DNA of 64,000 bases from Cognatundibacterium crateris (lineage in GTDB: Bacteria > Pseudomonadota > Gammaproteobacteria > Burkholderiales > Burkholderiaceae_D), in the NCBI RefSeq assembly GCF_010078235.1, contig NZ_JAABOS010000005.1, forward strand, positions 62,001-126,000. Direction: 5' to 3'. The notes beneath the pieces are model-generated. The model saw nothing but the letters and a program-made list of their open reading frames with translations. It was not told the DNA's origin and did no database searches. The translations under genes and the position numbers were made by a program. Positions 10,090-20,158 of the stretch are shown here, in pieces. The stretch's first letter is position 1; each line of letters opens with the position of its first letter.

Positions 10090-10800
10090 ATGACAATAAA
10101 AGCGGTGTTACTCGATCTGGACGACACCTTATGGCCAGTTGCACCTGTCATCCGGCATGCTGAGCAAAGCCTGTATGACTGGATGTGTCTACATACTCCG
10201 GCGGTCTGTGAGGCACATAGCATAGACAGTCTGCGTCAGCGCCGCAATCAGCTGGTCAGCACCGACACCCGGTTTACTTATGATTTGTGGGCCTTACGCC
10301 ATACTTTGCTGACCCAGGTATTTCGCGAGCATGGCGAGCCTGAGCCAGAGTCGCGCGCCGATGCGGCAATGCAGGTTTTTGCCCATGCACGCAATCAGGT
10401 GCAGTTGTTCCCCGATGTGCAGACAGGTTTGCAAAGCCTGGGACAGCGCTTTCAGTTGGGGACGGTATCCAATGGATTTGCGGATCTGGAGCAGATTGGG
10501 CTGGCGCCGCATTTTCAGGTGTCATTGGCCGCGCACCGCTTTGGTTGCGCCAAACCCGATCCGCGGATTTTTCATGCCGCCTGCGATGCCTTAGGCGTGT
10601 TGCCGGAACAGACACTGTATGTCGGCGATGATTTACAACTGGATGTGCTGGGCGCACAACAGGCGGGCTTGCGCAGTGCCTGGATGTATCGCCACTCCCA
10701 GTCTGCGCTTCCTGCCGAAGCGGCGCATATACAGTTAGACCTGCAGGTAAGTAATTTGCATGAACTGGTGCAAATTCTTGAGACACTTGAGACACAATAA
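10090..10800 (+). CDS. HAD-superfamily hydrolase (YjjG/pyrimidine 5'-nucleotidase-like)
   Basis: The 236-aa protein has all HAD motifs: DLDDT (Asp9, Asp11), a Ser in TVSNG (127), Lys155 in AKPDP and GDD (179-181). A helical cap lies between motifs I and II. This subgroup includes YjjG and related small phosphatases that dephosphorylate nucleotides or sugar phosphates; the substrate here is unknown. I chose ATG 10090 because the nucleophile motif then starts at residue 9, as in relatives. An in-frame GTG at 10081 would add three residues. It precedes hrcA by 32 bases. Confidence 0.85.
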   Translation: MTIKAVLLDLDDTLWPVAPVIRHAEQSLYDWMCLHTPAVCEAHSIDSLRQRRNQLVSTDTRFTYDLWALRHTLLTQVFREHGEPEPESRADAAMQVFAHARNQVQLFPDVQTGLQSLGQRFQLGTVSNGFADLEQIGLAPHFQVSLAAHRFGCAKPDPRIFHAACDALGVLPEQTLYVGDDLQLDVLGAQQAGLRSAWMYRHSQSALPAEAAHIQLDLQVSNLHELVQILETLETQ

Positions 10801-10819
10801 GCTGTCCCTGTGACAGCTT
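10799..10819 (+). other. Short perfect hairpin between the HAD gene and hrcA
   Basis: AAGCTGTC and GACAGCTT form an 8-bp stem around a CCTGT loop. It begins at the last bases of the HAD stop codon and ends 13 bases before the hrcA start. No T-run of terminator length follows. It could be a weak terminator or a structure limiting hrcA translation. Confidence 0.5.
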
Positions 10820-10832
10820 GGTTTAGAATGAC

Positions 10833-11855
10833 ATGATGCAACTTGATATCCGTGCTCAAACATTATTAAAAGCCCTGGTTGAACGTTATATTGCTGACGG
10901 TCAGCCGGTCGGTTCACGCGCCTTGTCGCGCATATCCGGTCTGGAGTTGTCACCGGCGACGATACGCAATGTGATGGCCGATCTGGAAGAGATGGGCTTT
11001 GTCGCCAGTCCACATACTTCGGCTGGGCGGGTACCCACACCACGCGGCTATCGCGTGTTCGTTGATGAATTGCTCACGGTGCAGGAAATCAGTGAAATTG
11101 AGCTGGAATCGCGTCTGCAGCCCGGCAGCTTGTCTCAACCGCCACAGAAAATTATCGCCAACGCGGCGCAGATATTGTCATCTCTGTCACAGTTCGCCGG
11201 GGTGGTGATGACGCCGAAAACCGGTTCTGTATTTCAGCAAGTCGAATTTTTACGCTTGTCTGAAAAACGGATTTTGCTGGTGGTGGTGGCGCCCAACGGC
11301 GAAGTACATAACCGCTTATTGCTGACCGACGTAGATTATGGTCCGTCCCAGCTGACGCAGGCGGCCAATTACCTGAACCAGAATTTCAGTGGTATCAGTT
11401 TTGATGAAGCCAGGTTACGTCTGAACGGCGAATTACGTCAGTTACAGACGGATATGACCAGGCTGATGCAGGCCGCGGTCGAGGCCGGCAGTGACGCCTT
11501 ATCCGATCAGGAAGACGGCATGGTGATTTCGGGTGAGCGTAATTTACTGAATGTGCAGGATCTATCGTCGAACATGAGTTCTTTGCGCAAGTTATTCGAT
11601 ATGTTTGAGCAAAAAAGTGGTCTGCTGCAGTTGCTTGACGTCTCTAGCAAGGCCACCGGGGTGCAGATCTTTATCGGTGGTGAGTCGCAATTAGTGCCTA
11701 TGGATGAAATGAGTATCGTGACGGCGCCATATGGTGTAAATGGCAAAATAGTCGGTACTTTGGGCGTGATAGGCCCAACCAGGATGGCTTATGAGCGTGT
11801 GATTCCTATCGTAGATATTACGGCCAAGCTGCTTTCTAACGCATTGAGCCAATAA
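10833..11855 (+). CDS. hrcA: Heat-inducible transcription repressor HrcA
   Basis: HrcA represses chaperone operons (groESL, dnaK) by binding CIRCE elements and is itself tuned by GroEL. The 340-aa sequence has the N-terminal winged helix with [20 protein letters not shown] (about 8-27) and [16 protein letters not shown] (about 41-56), then the GAF-like HrcA domain ending near [10 protein letters not shown]. The length is normal. Two ATGs are adjacent (10833, 10836); either could be used. No CIRCE inverted repeat was seen in the window, so its targets lie elsewhere. Confidence 0.95.
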   Translation: MMQLDIRAQTLLKALVERYIADGQPVGSRALSRISGLELSPATIRNVMADLEEMGFVASPHTSAGRVPTPRGYRVFVDELLTVQEISEIELESRLQPGSLSQPPQKIIANAAQILSSLSQFAGVVMTPKTGSVFQQVEFLRLSEKRILLVVVAPNGEVHNRLLLTDVDYGPSQLTQAANYLNQNFSGISFDEARLRLNGELRQLQTDMTRLMQAAVEAGSDALSDQEDGMVISGERNLLNVQDLSSNMSSLRKLFDMFEQKSGLLQLLDVSSKATGVQIFIGGESQLVPMDEMSIVTAPYGVNGKIVGTLGVIGPTRMAYERVIPIVDITAKLLSNALSQ

Positions 11856-11921
11856 GCCCGCTATACTGAAGTGAACAACACGCTGGCTTTGTTTTCGTAT
11901 CTGGTCTAATTAACGAGAAAT

Positions 11922-12305
11922 ATGATGAACAAAAATGTGTCTATCCTGTTGATTGATGATAATGACATCACACGCGAGGTCTTGCGTGTTGTGCTGCGTG
12001 GCGAAGGCTATAACGTGGTCGGCGAGGCCACAGATGGCGGCAGTGGCCTGGATCTCGCGCTAAAGCTGAGGCCCAACATCATACTGTTGGATGTTGTGAT
12101 GCCCAAAATCAGTGGCTTGGAAATTTTGCCAAAAATGAAAGATATGCTGCCTGAGGCACGCATCCTGATGGTAACCGCTAACAAAGATCAGGAAACCGTC
12201 AGCGAGGCGGTAAAAGCCGGCATACATGGCTTCATCGTGAAGCCATTTAATGCGCAGAAAATTATAGATACCGTGGCCGGCGTCGTCGCCAAAATGGGGA
12301 AATGA
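11922..12305 (+). CDS. Stand-alone response regulator receiver (CheY-like)
   Basis: This 127-aa protein is a single receiver domain with no output domain. The acidic pair is Asp12-Asp13, the phosphoacceptor is Asp57 (LLDVVMP), Thr85 closes the switch, and Lys107-Pro108 is the conserved K-P pair. Such proteins act in phosphorelays or by binding partners, as CheY does at the flagellar motor. No histidine kinase lies nearby, so its partner is unknown. It sits 66 bases after hrcA and 118 bases before the fur stop, convergent with fur. Confidence 0.9.
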   Translation: MMNKNVSILLIDDNDITREVLRVVLRGEGYNVVGEATDGGSGLDLALKLRPNIILLDVVMPKISGLEILPKMKDMLPEARILMVTANKDQETVSEAVKAGIHGFIVKPFNAQKIIDTVAGVVAKMGK

Positions 12306-12423
12306 TGTGGCGGCAGACAGAAAAATAACTAAAAGCTAATTGATTGTGCAAAATTAGCGCACGCTGATGCTACTGTCGGGCGCAAATCCAGCTACTTTGT
12401 AATTAAATTTAATTGCAATTAAT

Positions 12424-12870
12424 TTAATTTTCCTTGCTTTCTTTCTCTTTGTGCTCGCACTTTTCTTTGGTGCAATTCCCGTAAATCGCGAGTGCATGCT
12501 CAGCAATTTTGAAGCCGCGATCCAGCGCGATCGCATGTTGTTGCTTCTCGATTTGCTCATCGTAAAACTCTTCTACGCGTCCGCAATCCAGGCAAACCAA
12601 ATGGTCGTGGTGTGAGCCTTCATTCAGCTCGAAAATCGCTTTGCCTGTCTCAAAATGATTACGATGCAATAAGCCCGCCTGCTCAAACTGCGTCAGCACC
12701 CGGTAGACGGTCGCCAGACCTACATCCATATTTTCATTCAGCAAAATTTTATAGACGTCTTCGGCGGTCAGATGGCGTACTTTGCTGCTTTGAAAAATTT
12801 CCAGAATTTTCAGACGGGGTAAAGTCGCTTTCAGGCCGCTGGCTTTCAGGTTTGAGGTGCTGTTTGTCAT
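12424..12870 (-). CDS. fur: Ferric uptake regulator Fur
   Basis: Fur is an iron-sensing dimeric repressor of iron-uptake genes. The 148-aa protein has the winged helix with [11 protein letters not shown] and [15 protein letters not shown] (53-67). The metal sites are HHDHLVC (87-93) with Cys93/Cys96, and C-terminal Cys133 and Cys138 that probably hold structural zinc. The frame stays open upstream, but the only in-frame ATG fitting the family is 12870; a longer version would run through bamE. It is divergent from bamE with 76 bases between them, a very conserved pairing. No convincing Fur box was seen there. Confidence 0.95.
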   Translation of the reverse strand: MTNSTSNLKASGLKATLPRLKILEIFQSSKVRHLTAEDVYKILLNENMDVGLATVYRVLTQFEQAGLLHRNHFETGKAIFELNEGSHHDHLVCLDCGRVEEFYDEQIEKQQHAIALDRGFKIAEHALAIYGNCTKEKCEHKEKESKEN

Positions 12871-12946
12871 GTTTTCATTCAAAAGAGTGCTATCTGCTTT
12901 ATGATATCGGGTTTTAGGGCATGTTGCTCGATTACTGAGGTTACCT

Positions 12947-13507
12947 ATGCGAATGTTGTTTTCAGAATCCATCCCAGTCCATGCTGGCCGGTTCGCAGCG
13001 ATATTATTGCTGACAGCCTTAAGCGCCTGCGCATCTAAGACGCCTTTGTTGGCGGATGATGCAAGTAAAGCAGATCCTGCAGCGACTGCCACCTCTGGCA
13101 CTCAGGTGTACGCCCCGACTGGCGCTAAAAAGTTTTTAGGCTATATCTCGCCCTATCGCGTTACTGTGCAGCAGGGCAACTTCGTCTCTCAGGAAATGAT
13201 GTCCCAAATTAAAGAGGGCATGAATCGTGAACAGGTACGCACCGTGCTTGGTACCGCCTTGCTGACAGATATGTTTCATGAAGACCGCTGGGATTATCCT
13301 TTCAATCTGACCAAACCAAATGGTGAGCGCGTAGTGAGCCGGGTGACAATCCATTTTAAAAATAATCTGGTATCGAAATTCGAAGGCGGTAATCTGCCGA
13401 ATGAGAAAGAATATCTGGCCCGTATTACCGAGTCCGCACTCACCGGTAATCGCGTCGAATCAGTGACCGATCTGGATGGCACACCTAAGAAAAAAGACAA
13501 AAAATAA
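12947..13507 (+). CDS. bamE: Outer membrane assembly lipoprotein BamE
   Basis: BamE (SmpA/OmlA) is a small lipoprotein of the BAM complex that inserts beta-barrel proteins into the outer membrane. The N-terminus has a signal peptide ending in the lipobox LSAC, so the mature protein starts at a lipidated Cys near residue 28. The SmpA/OmlA domain follows: [47 protein letters not shown], then the beta strands. At 186 aa it has a Lys-rich tail and is longer than the 113 aa of E. coli, as is common in betaproteobacteria. Confidence 0.94.
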   Translation: MRMLFSESIPVHAGRFAAILLLTALSACASKTPLLADDASKADPAATATSGTQVYAPTGAKKFLGYISPYRVTVQQGNFVSQEMMSQIKEGMNREQVRTVLGTALLTDMFHEDRWDYPFNLTKPNGERVVSRVTIHFKNNLVSKFEGGNLPNEKEYLARITESALTGNRVESVTDLDGTPKKKDKK

Positions 13508-13525
13508 GCAGGACAGCAGAGGCAC

Positions 13526-13552
13526 TGTCTCAGTGCATACAAAGCTGAGACA
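13526..13552 (+). other. Hairpin between bamE and dapB
   Basis: TGTCTCAG and CTGAGACA form a perfect 8-bp stem with an 11-nt loop, 19 bases after the bamE stop. No T-run follows, so termination is uncertain. Confidence 0.4.
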
Positions 13553-13626
13553 ACACTGAGTACTCAGGATGGCGTGAAACTTGTCGCGTCATCCGCAAGA
13601 ATGACAGCATGACTGAAGAATAAATT

Positions 13627-14433
13627 ATGAGCGAAATCAAAGTTGCAGTTGCCGGTGCTTCCGGTCGTATGGGGAAAATGCTGGTTGAAGCGATTGCTGA
13701 AGCTGGCGATATGCGGCTGGCAGGCGCGCTGGACGTGGCTGCTTCACCGGCGCTGGGCACCGATGCCGGGCTATCCTTAGGCAAGCCGTCTGGCGTGCTG
13801 ATTTCCAGTGATTTTGCTGAAGGCTTGAAAGATGCCGCTTTCCTCATCGACTTCACCCGCCCTGAAGGTACGCTGCAACATTTGGAATACTGCGCTGCGC
13901 ATGGTATCAAGATGGTCATCGGTACCACGGGCTTTGATGAGGCTGGTAAAGCAGCAATTGCAGAAGCCGCCAAGAAAACCGCCATCGTATTCGCACCTAA
14001 CATGAGCGTGGGCGTGAACGTAACTTTGAAGTTACTGGAAATGGCAGCCAAGAGTTTTTCGCATGGCTACGATATCGAGATCGTTGAAGCGCATCATCGT
14101 CACAAGGTCGATGCACCATCCGGAACCGCATTGAAAATGGGCGAAGTCATCGCCGATACCTTAGGCCGCGACCTCAATGAAGTTGGCGTGTTTGCGCGCG
14201 AAGGCGTCACCGGCGAACGCGATCCATCTTCTATCGGTTTTGCGACTATCCGTGGCGGGGATATCGTAGGCGATCATACTGTGCTGTTTGCCGGCATCGG
14301 TGAAAGAGTGGAAATTTCCCATAAATCCTCCAGCCGTGTGACTTATGCGCATGGCAGTTTGCGCGCAGTGCGCTTCCTGCAGGATAAGCAGACTGGCTTA
14401 TTCGATATGTATGATGTGCTGGGTTTGCGTTAA
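13627..14433 (+). CDS. dapB: 4-hydroxy-tetrahydrodipicolinate reductase
   Basis: DapB reduces the dihydrodipicolinate precursor with NAD(P)H in the lysine and diaminopimelate pathway. The Rossmann motif is [11 protein letters not shown] (8-18). The catalytic segment [15 protein letters not shown] lies at about 155-170, with its conserved His pair, Lys and GT substrate-binding residues. GTTGFD (about 100) and APNMSVGVN are also present. The 268-aa length is typical. The ATG at 13627 follows a weak GAAGAA ribosome-binding site. It is followed by the ExbB-like gene after 51 bases. Confidence 0.96.
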   Translation: MSEIKVAVAGASGRMGKMLVEAIAEAGDMRLAGALDVAASPALGTDAGLSLGKPSGVLISSDFAEGLKDAAFLIDFTRPEGTLQHLEYCAAHGIKMVIGTTGFDEAGKAAIAEAAKKTAIVFAPNMSVGVNVTLKLLEMAAKSFSHGYDIEIVEAHHRHKVDAPSGTALKMGEVIADTLGRDLNEVGVFAREGVTGERDPSSIGFATIRGGDIVGDHTVLFAGIGERVEISHKSSSRVTYAHGSLRAVRFLQDKQTGLFDMYDVLGLR

Positions 14434-14484
14434 ACGCCCGGACTGATTTGTAACACCAAGGCGTTTTCAGACTGAAAGCGAAGG

Positions 14485-15156
14485 ATGATGAGTCAGACTA
14501 TTGCGCAATACTGGCAACAGGCAGACAGCTTTGCCCAGGCACTGGCGCTGCTGCTGTTGCTGATGTCGTTGATTAGCTGGACCATCATACTGGCTAAGGC
14601 CTGGCAATTATCCGCTGTGTTGCGTAGTGCCCGCAGTGTCGCGGCATTCTGGACAGCGCCGGATTTGCAGGCTGGCTGCCAACTGTTGCAGGTGGCAGGT
14701 CGTCATTCTCCTTATTTGTTTCTGGCCTCAGCATTGCCACCCCTGCTTGAGCATCCTGCGCAGCATCTGGGGCGGCCTGCGGCGCTCAGCGATCGCCTGA
14801 GCGCTACCTTGCGTCAAGCCTTGCAGGCACAAACCCGGGTGCTGGAGTCAGGACTCACAGTCTTAGCTTCGATTGCCTCCAGTGCGCCATTTGTCGGCTT
14901 GCTGGGCACGGTATGGGGCATCCATCAGGCACTCTTGAAAATCGCAGACAGCGGTGCGGTGCAGATTGATCAACTGGCCGGCCCTGTCGGAGAAACCCTG
15001 ATCATGACGGCGTTTGGCTTAGTTGTTGCGATTCCTGCCTTACTGGCCTATAACGCGCTGGGACGCCAGATACGGCTGCATCTGGCTCAGCTCGATGGCT
15101 TTGCCCATGACTTACATGCGCATTTCAGTGCGACTCAGCCTGCGGGCCCGGCATGA
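14485..15156 (+). CDS. MotA/TolQ/ExbB proton channel family protein
   Basis: The 223-aa protein has the three-helix layout of ExbB/TolQ: a first membrane segment at about 18-38 and two after the cytoplasmic loop (about 128-150 and 172-195). The conserved Gly-rich segment FVGLLGTVWGIHQAL (about 137-151) and TAFGLVVAIPALLAYN are present. With its ExbD partner it should convert proton flow into mechanical work at the inner membrane. Two ATGs (14485, 14488) are adjacent, preceded by GAAGG. The stop overlaps the next start by 4 bases. No tonB or tolA is nearby, so the process driven is not shown. Confidence 0.88.
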   Translation: MMSQTIAQYWQQADSFAQALALLLLLMSLISWTIILAKAWQLSAVLRSARSVAAFWTAPDLQAGCQLLQVAGRHSPYLFLASALPPLLEHPAQHLGRPAALSDRLSATLRQALQAQTRVLESGLTVLASIASSAPFVGLLGTVWGIHQALLKIADSGAVQIDQLAGPVGETLIMTAFGLVVAIPALLAYNALGRQIRLHLAQLDGFAHDLHAHFSATQPAGPA

Positions 15157-15596
15157 GCATAGGACGTTTCAGTCAAACCGGTTCATCCGCCCAGGAAAAT
15201 AACTCTGCACTGGCAGACATCAATGTCACACCCATGGTCGACGTGATGCTGGTCTTGCTGGTCATTTTCATCATGGCAGCGCCGCTGATGCTGCCTGCGA
15301 TTCAACTGGAATTACCCGCCACCCAGGCCCGTCCGGCACCGGCGCCCGCTGTGACAGTGCAAATCGCGATTGCGGCTGACCAAAGCCTGTACTGGGGCGG
15401 CAGCCGGATTTCGGCTGAAGAATTGCCCGTGCGTCTGCAGACCCAGGCCAGACAGTCACCGCAAACCGTAATCAGCCTGCAGGCGGATAGGGCCACCCCC
15501 TATGAACAATTGGCAAAAGTCATGGCGGCAGCCCAGGCTGCAGGCCTGAATCAGATCAGTTTTGTGACTGACAGCACCCAGCCTGCCCGGCCCTGA
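15153..15596 (+). CDS. ExbD/TolR family biopolymer transport protein
   Basis: This 147-aa protein has a short cytoplasmic start and one membrane helix carrying the proton-binding Asp30 within INVTPMVDVMLVLLVIF (23-39), then a periplasmic domain. It overlaps the ExbB-like gene by 4 bases, so the two form one unit. The length and the MVDVMLVL motif match ExbD and TolR alike. The periplasmic tail ends at TQPARP without extra domains. It pairs with the ExbB-like protein at 14485. Confidence 0.9.
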   Translation: MSIGRFSQTGSSAQENNSALADINVTPMVDVMLVLLVIFIMAAPLMLPAIQLELPATQARPAPAPAVTVQIAIAADQSLYWGGSRISAEELPVRLQTQARQSPQTVISLQADRATPYEQLAKVMAAAQAAGLNQISFVTDSTQPARP

Positions 15597-15744
15597 GTCT
15601 CTCCATCCGTCAGACAGTTAGCGTAGATTTCCACGTGCAGTTCAGTTGATACGCTGGCGGGCAGGCGCAATTTTGCGTCAGTCGCGACCGAAGCAGTTAT
15701 AATCAAAGGTTCTGTTTATTTCCGCACCTACTTCCGGCCACGCC

Positions 15745-18381
15745 ATGCAAGAAAAATACATCCCATCCGACGTCGAACAAGCGGCGCAAACTCATTGGAA
15801 AAACACGAATGCCTATCAGGCGGTGGAGAATGATCCACGTTTCCCCAAGGGGAAATACTATGCCTGTTCTATGCTGCCTTACCCTTCCGGCAAGCTGCAT
15901 ATGGGCCATGTGCGTAATTACACCATCAATGACATGCTGGCACGCCAGCTGCGCATGAAGGGCTATAACGTACTGATGCCTATGGGTTGGGATGCGTTTG
16001 GTCTGCCAGCGGAAAATGCAGCGATCGCCTATAAAAAATCGCCGGCCGAGTGGACTTACGCCAATATCGAAGACATGAAATCCCAGATGCAACCACTGGG
16101 TCTGGCTTTCGACTGGAGCCGTGAAGTTGCTACCTGTGATCCGCAATACTATCGCTGGAACCAGTGGCTGTTCCTGAAAATGCTGGAAAAAGGCATCGCT
16201 TACAAAAAGACTCAGGTGGTGAACTGGGACCCGATTGATCAGACGGTATTGGCCAATGAACAGGTGATTGATGGCCGCGGCTGGCGCTCTGGCGCTTTGG
16301 TGGAAAAGCGTGAAATTCCAGGTTACTACTTCGGTATTACTCAATACGCCGATGAATTATTGAATAGCATAGATACGCTGGATGGCTGGCCGGAACAAGT
16401 GCGCACTATGCAGCGTAACTGGATAGGCAAGAGCGAAGGCGTACGTTTCGCGTTCACGCATGATATTCGCGATGCGGACGGTGCCTTGGTACAAGACGGT
16501 AAAATGTTTGTGTTTACCACCCGTCCTGACACCATCATGGGCGTGACTTTCTGCGCAGTGGCAGCCGAGCATCCGCTTGCTACGCTGGCAGCAAAAAACA
16601 ATCCTGCACTGGCCAGCTTCATCGAAGAATGCAAAGCAGGCGGCACCACCGAAGCGGAAATGGCGACCAAGGAAAAAGAAGGTCTGCCTACCGGTTTGTT
16701 TGTGACGCATCCTTTGACTGGCGAACAAATTGAAGTCTGGGTCGGTAACTATGTGTTGATGACTTATGGCGACGGCGCTGTGATGGGCGTACCGGCACAT
16801 GATGAACGCGATTTTGCGTTTGCTAAAAAATACCAGATCGCGATTCAGCAAGTGGTGCAGGTCGCTGGCGAAGAATTCACGACCGATGCCTGGGCCGAAT
16901 GGTATGGCGATAAGCAAAAAGGTCTGACCGTTAATTCCGGTAAGTACGATGGCCTGAGCTACAAAGCGGCGGTAGATGCGGTTGCAGCTGATCTGGCAGC
17001 CAAAGGTCTGGGCGAAAAGAAAACTACCTGGCGTTTGCGCGACTGGGGTATCTCCCGTCAGCGTTACTGGGGTACGCCTATCCCTATCATCCATTGCGAC
17101 AGCTGTGGTGATGTGCCGGTTCCTTACCAAGATTTGCCAGTGGTATTGCCGACGGATTGTATTCCTGACGGTTCCGGCAATCCGCTCAAAACCCGTACCG
17201 ATTTCCTGCATGTCGATTGCCCAAAATGCGGCAAACCGGCGCAGCGCGAAACCGACACCATGGATACCTTTGTCGATTCCAGCTGGTACTTCATGCGCTA
17301 TACCTGCCCGGATGCGACCGACATGGTAGATGCACGCAATGACTACTGGATGGCGATGGATCAGTACATTGGTGGCGTAGAGCATGCAGTCTTGCATTTG
17401 CTGTATGCGCGCTTCTGGACTAAGGCCATGCGTGATCTGGGTCTGGTCAGCATCGATGAACCATTTAAAAATCTGTTCACGCAGGGCATGCTGCTCAATG
17501 AGTCCTTCTATCGTGAAGAGGCGAATGGTAAGAAGACCTGGTTCTACCCGAATGAAATCGAAGTGCAGCATGATGATAAAGGTCGTCCGGTTGCCGCCAT
17601 CCTGAAGAGCGATGGCCAGCCGGTACAGATGGGTGGCATAGAAAAAATGTCCAAATCTAAGAACAACGTGGTCGAGCCTAAGGACATCATTTCTCAGTTC
17701 GGTGCCGATACAGCACGTCTGTTCACCATGTTTGCCGGTCCACCAGATCAAAGTGCAGCCTGGAGCAACAGCGGTGTTGAAGGCGCGTCGCGTTATCTGC
17801 GTCGTCTGTGGGCCTCAGCACTGAAGCTGTCGGATACGATAGCCGCCGGTGCCGTGGCTGCGACCAGCGCGCCAGCCTTTGCCGCCGATGTGAAAGTGTT
17901 GCGACGCGAAGTCCATCTGACCCTGAAGCAGATCGATGCTGACTATGACCGTCTGCAATACAACACGGTTGTTTCCGGCGCGATGAAGTTACTCAATACG
18001 ATAGAGTCGTTCAAATCGGAAGCGGAAGGCTATCAGTTCGCATTGCGTGAAGCCTTCGGCATTTTGCTGCGTGCCTTGTATCCGGTATGCCCACATATCA
18101 CGCACGCTTTGTGGCAGGAGCTTGGTCTGGTGGCGGAACATGGCGAACTCATCGATGCACCGTGGCCGACCGTGGATGAAGCCGCGCTGGTACAGGATGA
18201 AATCGAGCTGGTGGTTCAGGTCAACGGCAAACTGCGCGGCAGTATCAAGGTCGCTAAGGACGCCGATAAAGCAACGATAGAAGCGACTGCGCTGGCTTCG
18301 GAAGCAGTACAACGCTTCCTGGAAGGCGCACCGAAGAAAATCATCGTGGTCCCTGGCAAACTGGTCAATATCGTTGCCTGA
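15745..18381 (+). CDS. leuS: Leucyl-tRNA synthetase
   Basis: LeuS charges tRNA-Leu with leucine. The 878-aa class I enzyme has the HIGH-type motif HMGH at 52-55 within [15 protein letters not shown] and KMSKS at 634-638. The editing domain (about 225-420) contains [13 protein letters not shown] and the [14 protein letters not shown] region. Zinc-type cysteines appear at CDSCGDVP and CPKCGKP. The anticodon-binding and C-terminal domains are complete, and the length fits the bacterial family (860-880). It is 148 bases after the ExbD-like gene and starts the leuS-lptE-holA run. Confidence 0.97.
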   Translation: MQEKYIPSDVEQAAQTHWKNTNAYQAVENDPRFPKGKYYACSMLPYPSGKLHMGHVRNYTINDMLARQLRMKGYNVLMPMGWDAFGLPAENAAIAYKKSPAEWTYANIEDMKSQMQPLGLAFDWSREVATCDPQYYRWNQWLFLKMLEKGIAYKKTQVVNWDPIDQTVLANEQVIDGRGWRSGALVEKREIPGYYFGITQYADELLNSIDTLDGWPEQVRTMQRNWIGKSEGVRFAFTHDIRDADGALVQDGKMFVFTTRPDTIMGVTFCAVAAEHPLATLAAKNNPALASFIEECKAGGTTEAEMATKEKEGLPTGLFVTHPLTGEQIEVWVGNYVLMTYGDGAVMGVPAHDERDFAFAKKYQIAIQQVVQVAGEEFTTDAWAEWYGDKQKGLTVNSGKYDGLSYKAAVDAVAADLAAKGLGEKKTTWRLRDWGISRQRYWGTPIPIIHCDSCGDVPVPYQDLPVVLPTDCIPDGSGNPLKTRTDFLHVDCPKCGKPAQRETDTMDTFVDSSWYFMRYTCPDATDMVDARNDYWMAMDQYIGGVEHAVLHLLYARFWTKAMRDLGLVSIDEPFKNLFTQGMLLNESFYREEANGKKTWFYPNEIEVQHDDKGRPVAAILKSDGQPVQMGGIEKMSKSKNNVVEPKDIISQFGADTARLFTMFAGPPDQSAAWSNSGVEGASRYLRRLWASALKLSDTIAAGAVAATSAPAFAADVKVLRREVHLTLKQIDADYDRLQYNTVVSGAMKLLNTIESFKSEAEGYQFALREAFGILLRALYPVCPHITHALWQELGLVAEHGELIDAPWPTVDEAALVQDEIELVVQVNGKLRGSIKVAKDADKATIEATALASEAVQRFLEGAPKKIIVVPGKLVNIVA

Positions 18382-18405
18382 GGCGTGAGCCTGAACGCCA
18401 ACCAA

Positions 18406-18433
18406 GCTGCGGCCTTCAGTATCTGGCCGCAGC
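18406..18433 (+). terminator. Possible terminator or hairpin after leuS
   Basis: GCTGCGGCC and GGCCGCAGC form a perfect 9-bp stem around a 10-nt loop, 25 bases after the leuS stop. Only AGTTTAT follows, so termination may be partial and lptE may be read through. Confidence 0.5.
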
Positions 18434-18474
18434 AGTTTATCTAGCTTATGTTGTTTATTTCCGGAGTGCGTCAC

Positions 18475-18984
18475 ATGCGAATTGGTCTGAGTTCAGTCGT
18501 GAAAAAACTGCTGCTGTTGCAGTTGGTTTTTATCCTGAGCGCATGTGGCTTCGCCTTGCGCGGCCCTGTCAGTTTTCCATTTTCCAGCTTGTATATTGCC
18601 CTGCCTGATGCCTCGCCTTTAGGTGGCGAACTGAAGCGCCAGATTCGTGCCAATGGAAAAACAGAGATACTGAGTTCACCGGAAAAGGCCCAGGTGATAC
18701 TGGAAGTGATGGGCGAAAGCAGGGAAAAGCAAATCCTGTCGCTGAATAGCCAGGGCCGGGTGCGCGAATACAATTTGCTGTACACCTTCAGCTTCCGCCT
18801 GCGCAGCCCCGATGGGCGAGAATATCTGGCGCCAGCCAGCATGCAGTTTAAGCGTACGGTGACGTTTAATGAGTCACAGGTGCTGGCAAAAGAGGCGGAA
18901 GATGCCTTGTTGTACCGCGATATGCAAACCGATCTGGTGCAGCAGATTATGCGCCGTTTGTCGGTCGTGAAATTAGATCAGTAA
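18475..18984 (+). CDS. lptE: LPS assembly lipoprotein LptE
   Basis: LptE (RlpB) is the outer-membrane lipoprotein that plugs the LptD barrel and helps deliver lipopolysaccharide to the surface. The signal peptide ends in the lipobox LSAC followed by GFALRG, the typical LptE start of the mature protein. The rest follows the family: SSLYIALPD, then a beta-rich middle and AEDALLYRDMQTDLVQQIMRRL near the end. I chose ATG 18475 over 18448 because a GGAG site lies 8 bases before it and the signal peptide then has normal length (169 aa in total). Confidence 0.92.
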   Translation: MRIGLSSVVKKLLLLQLVFILSACGFALRGPVSFPFSSLYIALPDASPLGGELKRQIRANGKTEILSSPEKAQVILEVMGESREKQILSLNSQGRVREYNLLYTFSFRLRSPDGREYLAPASMQFKRTVTFNESQVLAKEAEDALLYRDMQTDLVQQIMRRLSVVKLDQ

Positions 18985-19014
18985 GCGCCTCTCAGCGCAG
19001 GCTACGGAAAATTT

Positions 19015-20034
19015 ATGCAGTTACGCTACGACGCCCTCGAACCGCATTTAGCGAAGTCACTGGCTTCGCTCTACGTAGTGACCAGTGATGAGCATCTGCT
19101 GGCGCTGGAAGCGGCAGATAAAATCCGTCGGGCGGCGAAGGCTCAGGGTTTTTATGAGCGTGAAATTCTGAGTGTGGAGCGTAGCTTTAAATGGGGTGCG
19201 CTGCTTGCCGCAAATCAGTCGCAATCCCTGTTCGGTGATAAAAAACTCATCGATTTGCGTATTCCTTCCGGCAAGCCGGGCAAGGATGGTGCTCAGGCTC
19301 TGCAGGAATATGTGGCCAATCTGTCGCCTGATAATCTGACGCTGATCACGCTGCCCAAGCTGGATTGGGCCAGTCAGAAAGCAGCCTGGGTGACCAGTCT
19401 GCAGCAGGCTGCGGTCTATATCGATATTCCGCTGGTCGAACGTTCCCATTTGCCGGGCTGGATACAGCAAAGGCTGGGGCAGCAACAGCAGAGTGCCGAC
19501 CGCCAGAGTCTGGAGTTTATCGCCGACCGGGTTGAAGGCAATCTGCTCGCTGCGCATCAGGAAATTCAAAAGCTGGGTTTGCTGCATCCGCCTGGTAAGC
19601 TGAGTTTTGAGCAAATCCACGATGCCGTCTTAAATGTGGCTCGCTATGATGTGTTCAAACTCAATGAAGCCATGCTGACTGGTGATGTGGCAAGACTGGT
19701 CAGGATGCTCAACGGCCTCAAAGGTGAGGGTGAAGCTTTACCATTGGTGTTATGGGCCATGGCAGAAGAAATCCGTACCCTGCTGAAGCTGAAAACCGGC
19801 ATGAGTCAGGGACGTCCGCTGTCAGCCTTATTAAAAGAATTCAGGATCTGGGGACCAAGAGAAAAACTCATGGACCCGGCACTGCGTCGCGTCACTCTGC
19901 AGACCTTGCAGATAGCGCTGCAGGAAGCATCACAAGTCGATAAGATGGTGAAAGGTCTGCGCAGTAAAGCATTTGCAGGCGATGCCTGGGATGCGCTATT
20001 ACAATTAGGACTCAGAGTCGCGCGCGCAGCGTAA
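19015..20034 (+). CDS. holA: DNA polymerase III subunit delta
   Basis: HolA is the clamp-loader subunit that opens the beta sliding clamp. The 339-aa sequence has the usual start (MQLRYDALEPHLAKSLASLYVV), the LLALEAADKIRRAAKAQGF region, SLFGDKKLIDLRIPSGKPG and the late domain with AEEIRTLLKL. The length matches the family (about 340). It comes 30 bases after lptE, the standard leuS-lptE-holA order. Confidence 0.95.
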   Translation: MQLRYDALEPHLAKSLASLYVVTSDEHLLALEAADKIRRAAKAQGFYEREILSVERSFKWGALLAANQSQSLFGDKKLIDLRIPSGKPGKDGAQALQEYVANLSPDNLTLITLPKLDWASQKAAWVTSLQQAAVYIDIPLVERSHLPGWIQQRLGQQQQSADRQSLEFIADRVEGNLLAAHQEIQKLGLLHPPGKLSFEQIHDAVLNVARYDVFKLNEAMLTGDVARLVRMLNGLKGEGEALPLVLWAMAEEIRTLLKLKTGMSQGRPLSALLKEFRIWGPREKLMDPALRRVTLQTLQIALQEASQVDKMVKGLRSKAFAGDAWDALLQLGLRVARAA

Positions 20035-20043
20035 AGCCTTACA

Positions 20044-20061
20044 GGCGGCACTGCAGCCGCC
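20044..20061 (+). other. GC-rich hairpin between holA and proA
   Basis: GGCGGC and GCCGCC pair around a 6-nt loop just after holA. A second small stem (AGAGC/GCTCT) follows at once. No long T-run is present, so it may only partly stop transcription. Confidence 0.4.
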
Positions 20062-20158
20062 AGAGCGTTTGCCTTAGCTCTGAGCCAGACATGATTAACC
20101 AGTTCGGATGCACAGGCATCCGCCAATTCCGGGAGAGCGCAGCAGGCTCTCAAAAAAA

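Noticed and set aside
12880..12895. GAGTGCTA sequence resembling half of a CIRCE element
   Set aside because: The second half of the inverted repeat at a 9-base spacing is absent, so it is not an HrcA site.
12871..12946. Search for a Fur box between fur and bamE
   Set aside because: Only scattered AT-rich bases such as TATGATATC were seen; no convincing 19-bp Fur box.
12871..13101. Upstream extension of the fur frame
   Set aside because: It would run through bamE on the other strand and adds 77 residues absent from Fur proteins.
16357..17751. Long open frame on the minus strand opposite leuS (464 aa)
   Set aside because: It lies entirely inside the conserved leuS gene and has no domain-like sequence or ribosome-binding site. 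It is a by-product of leuS codon use.
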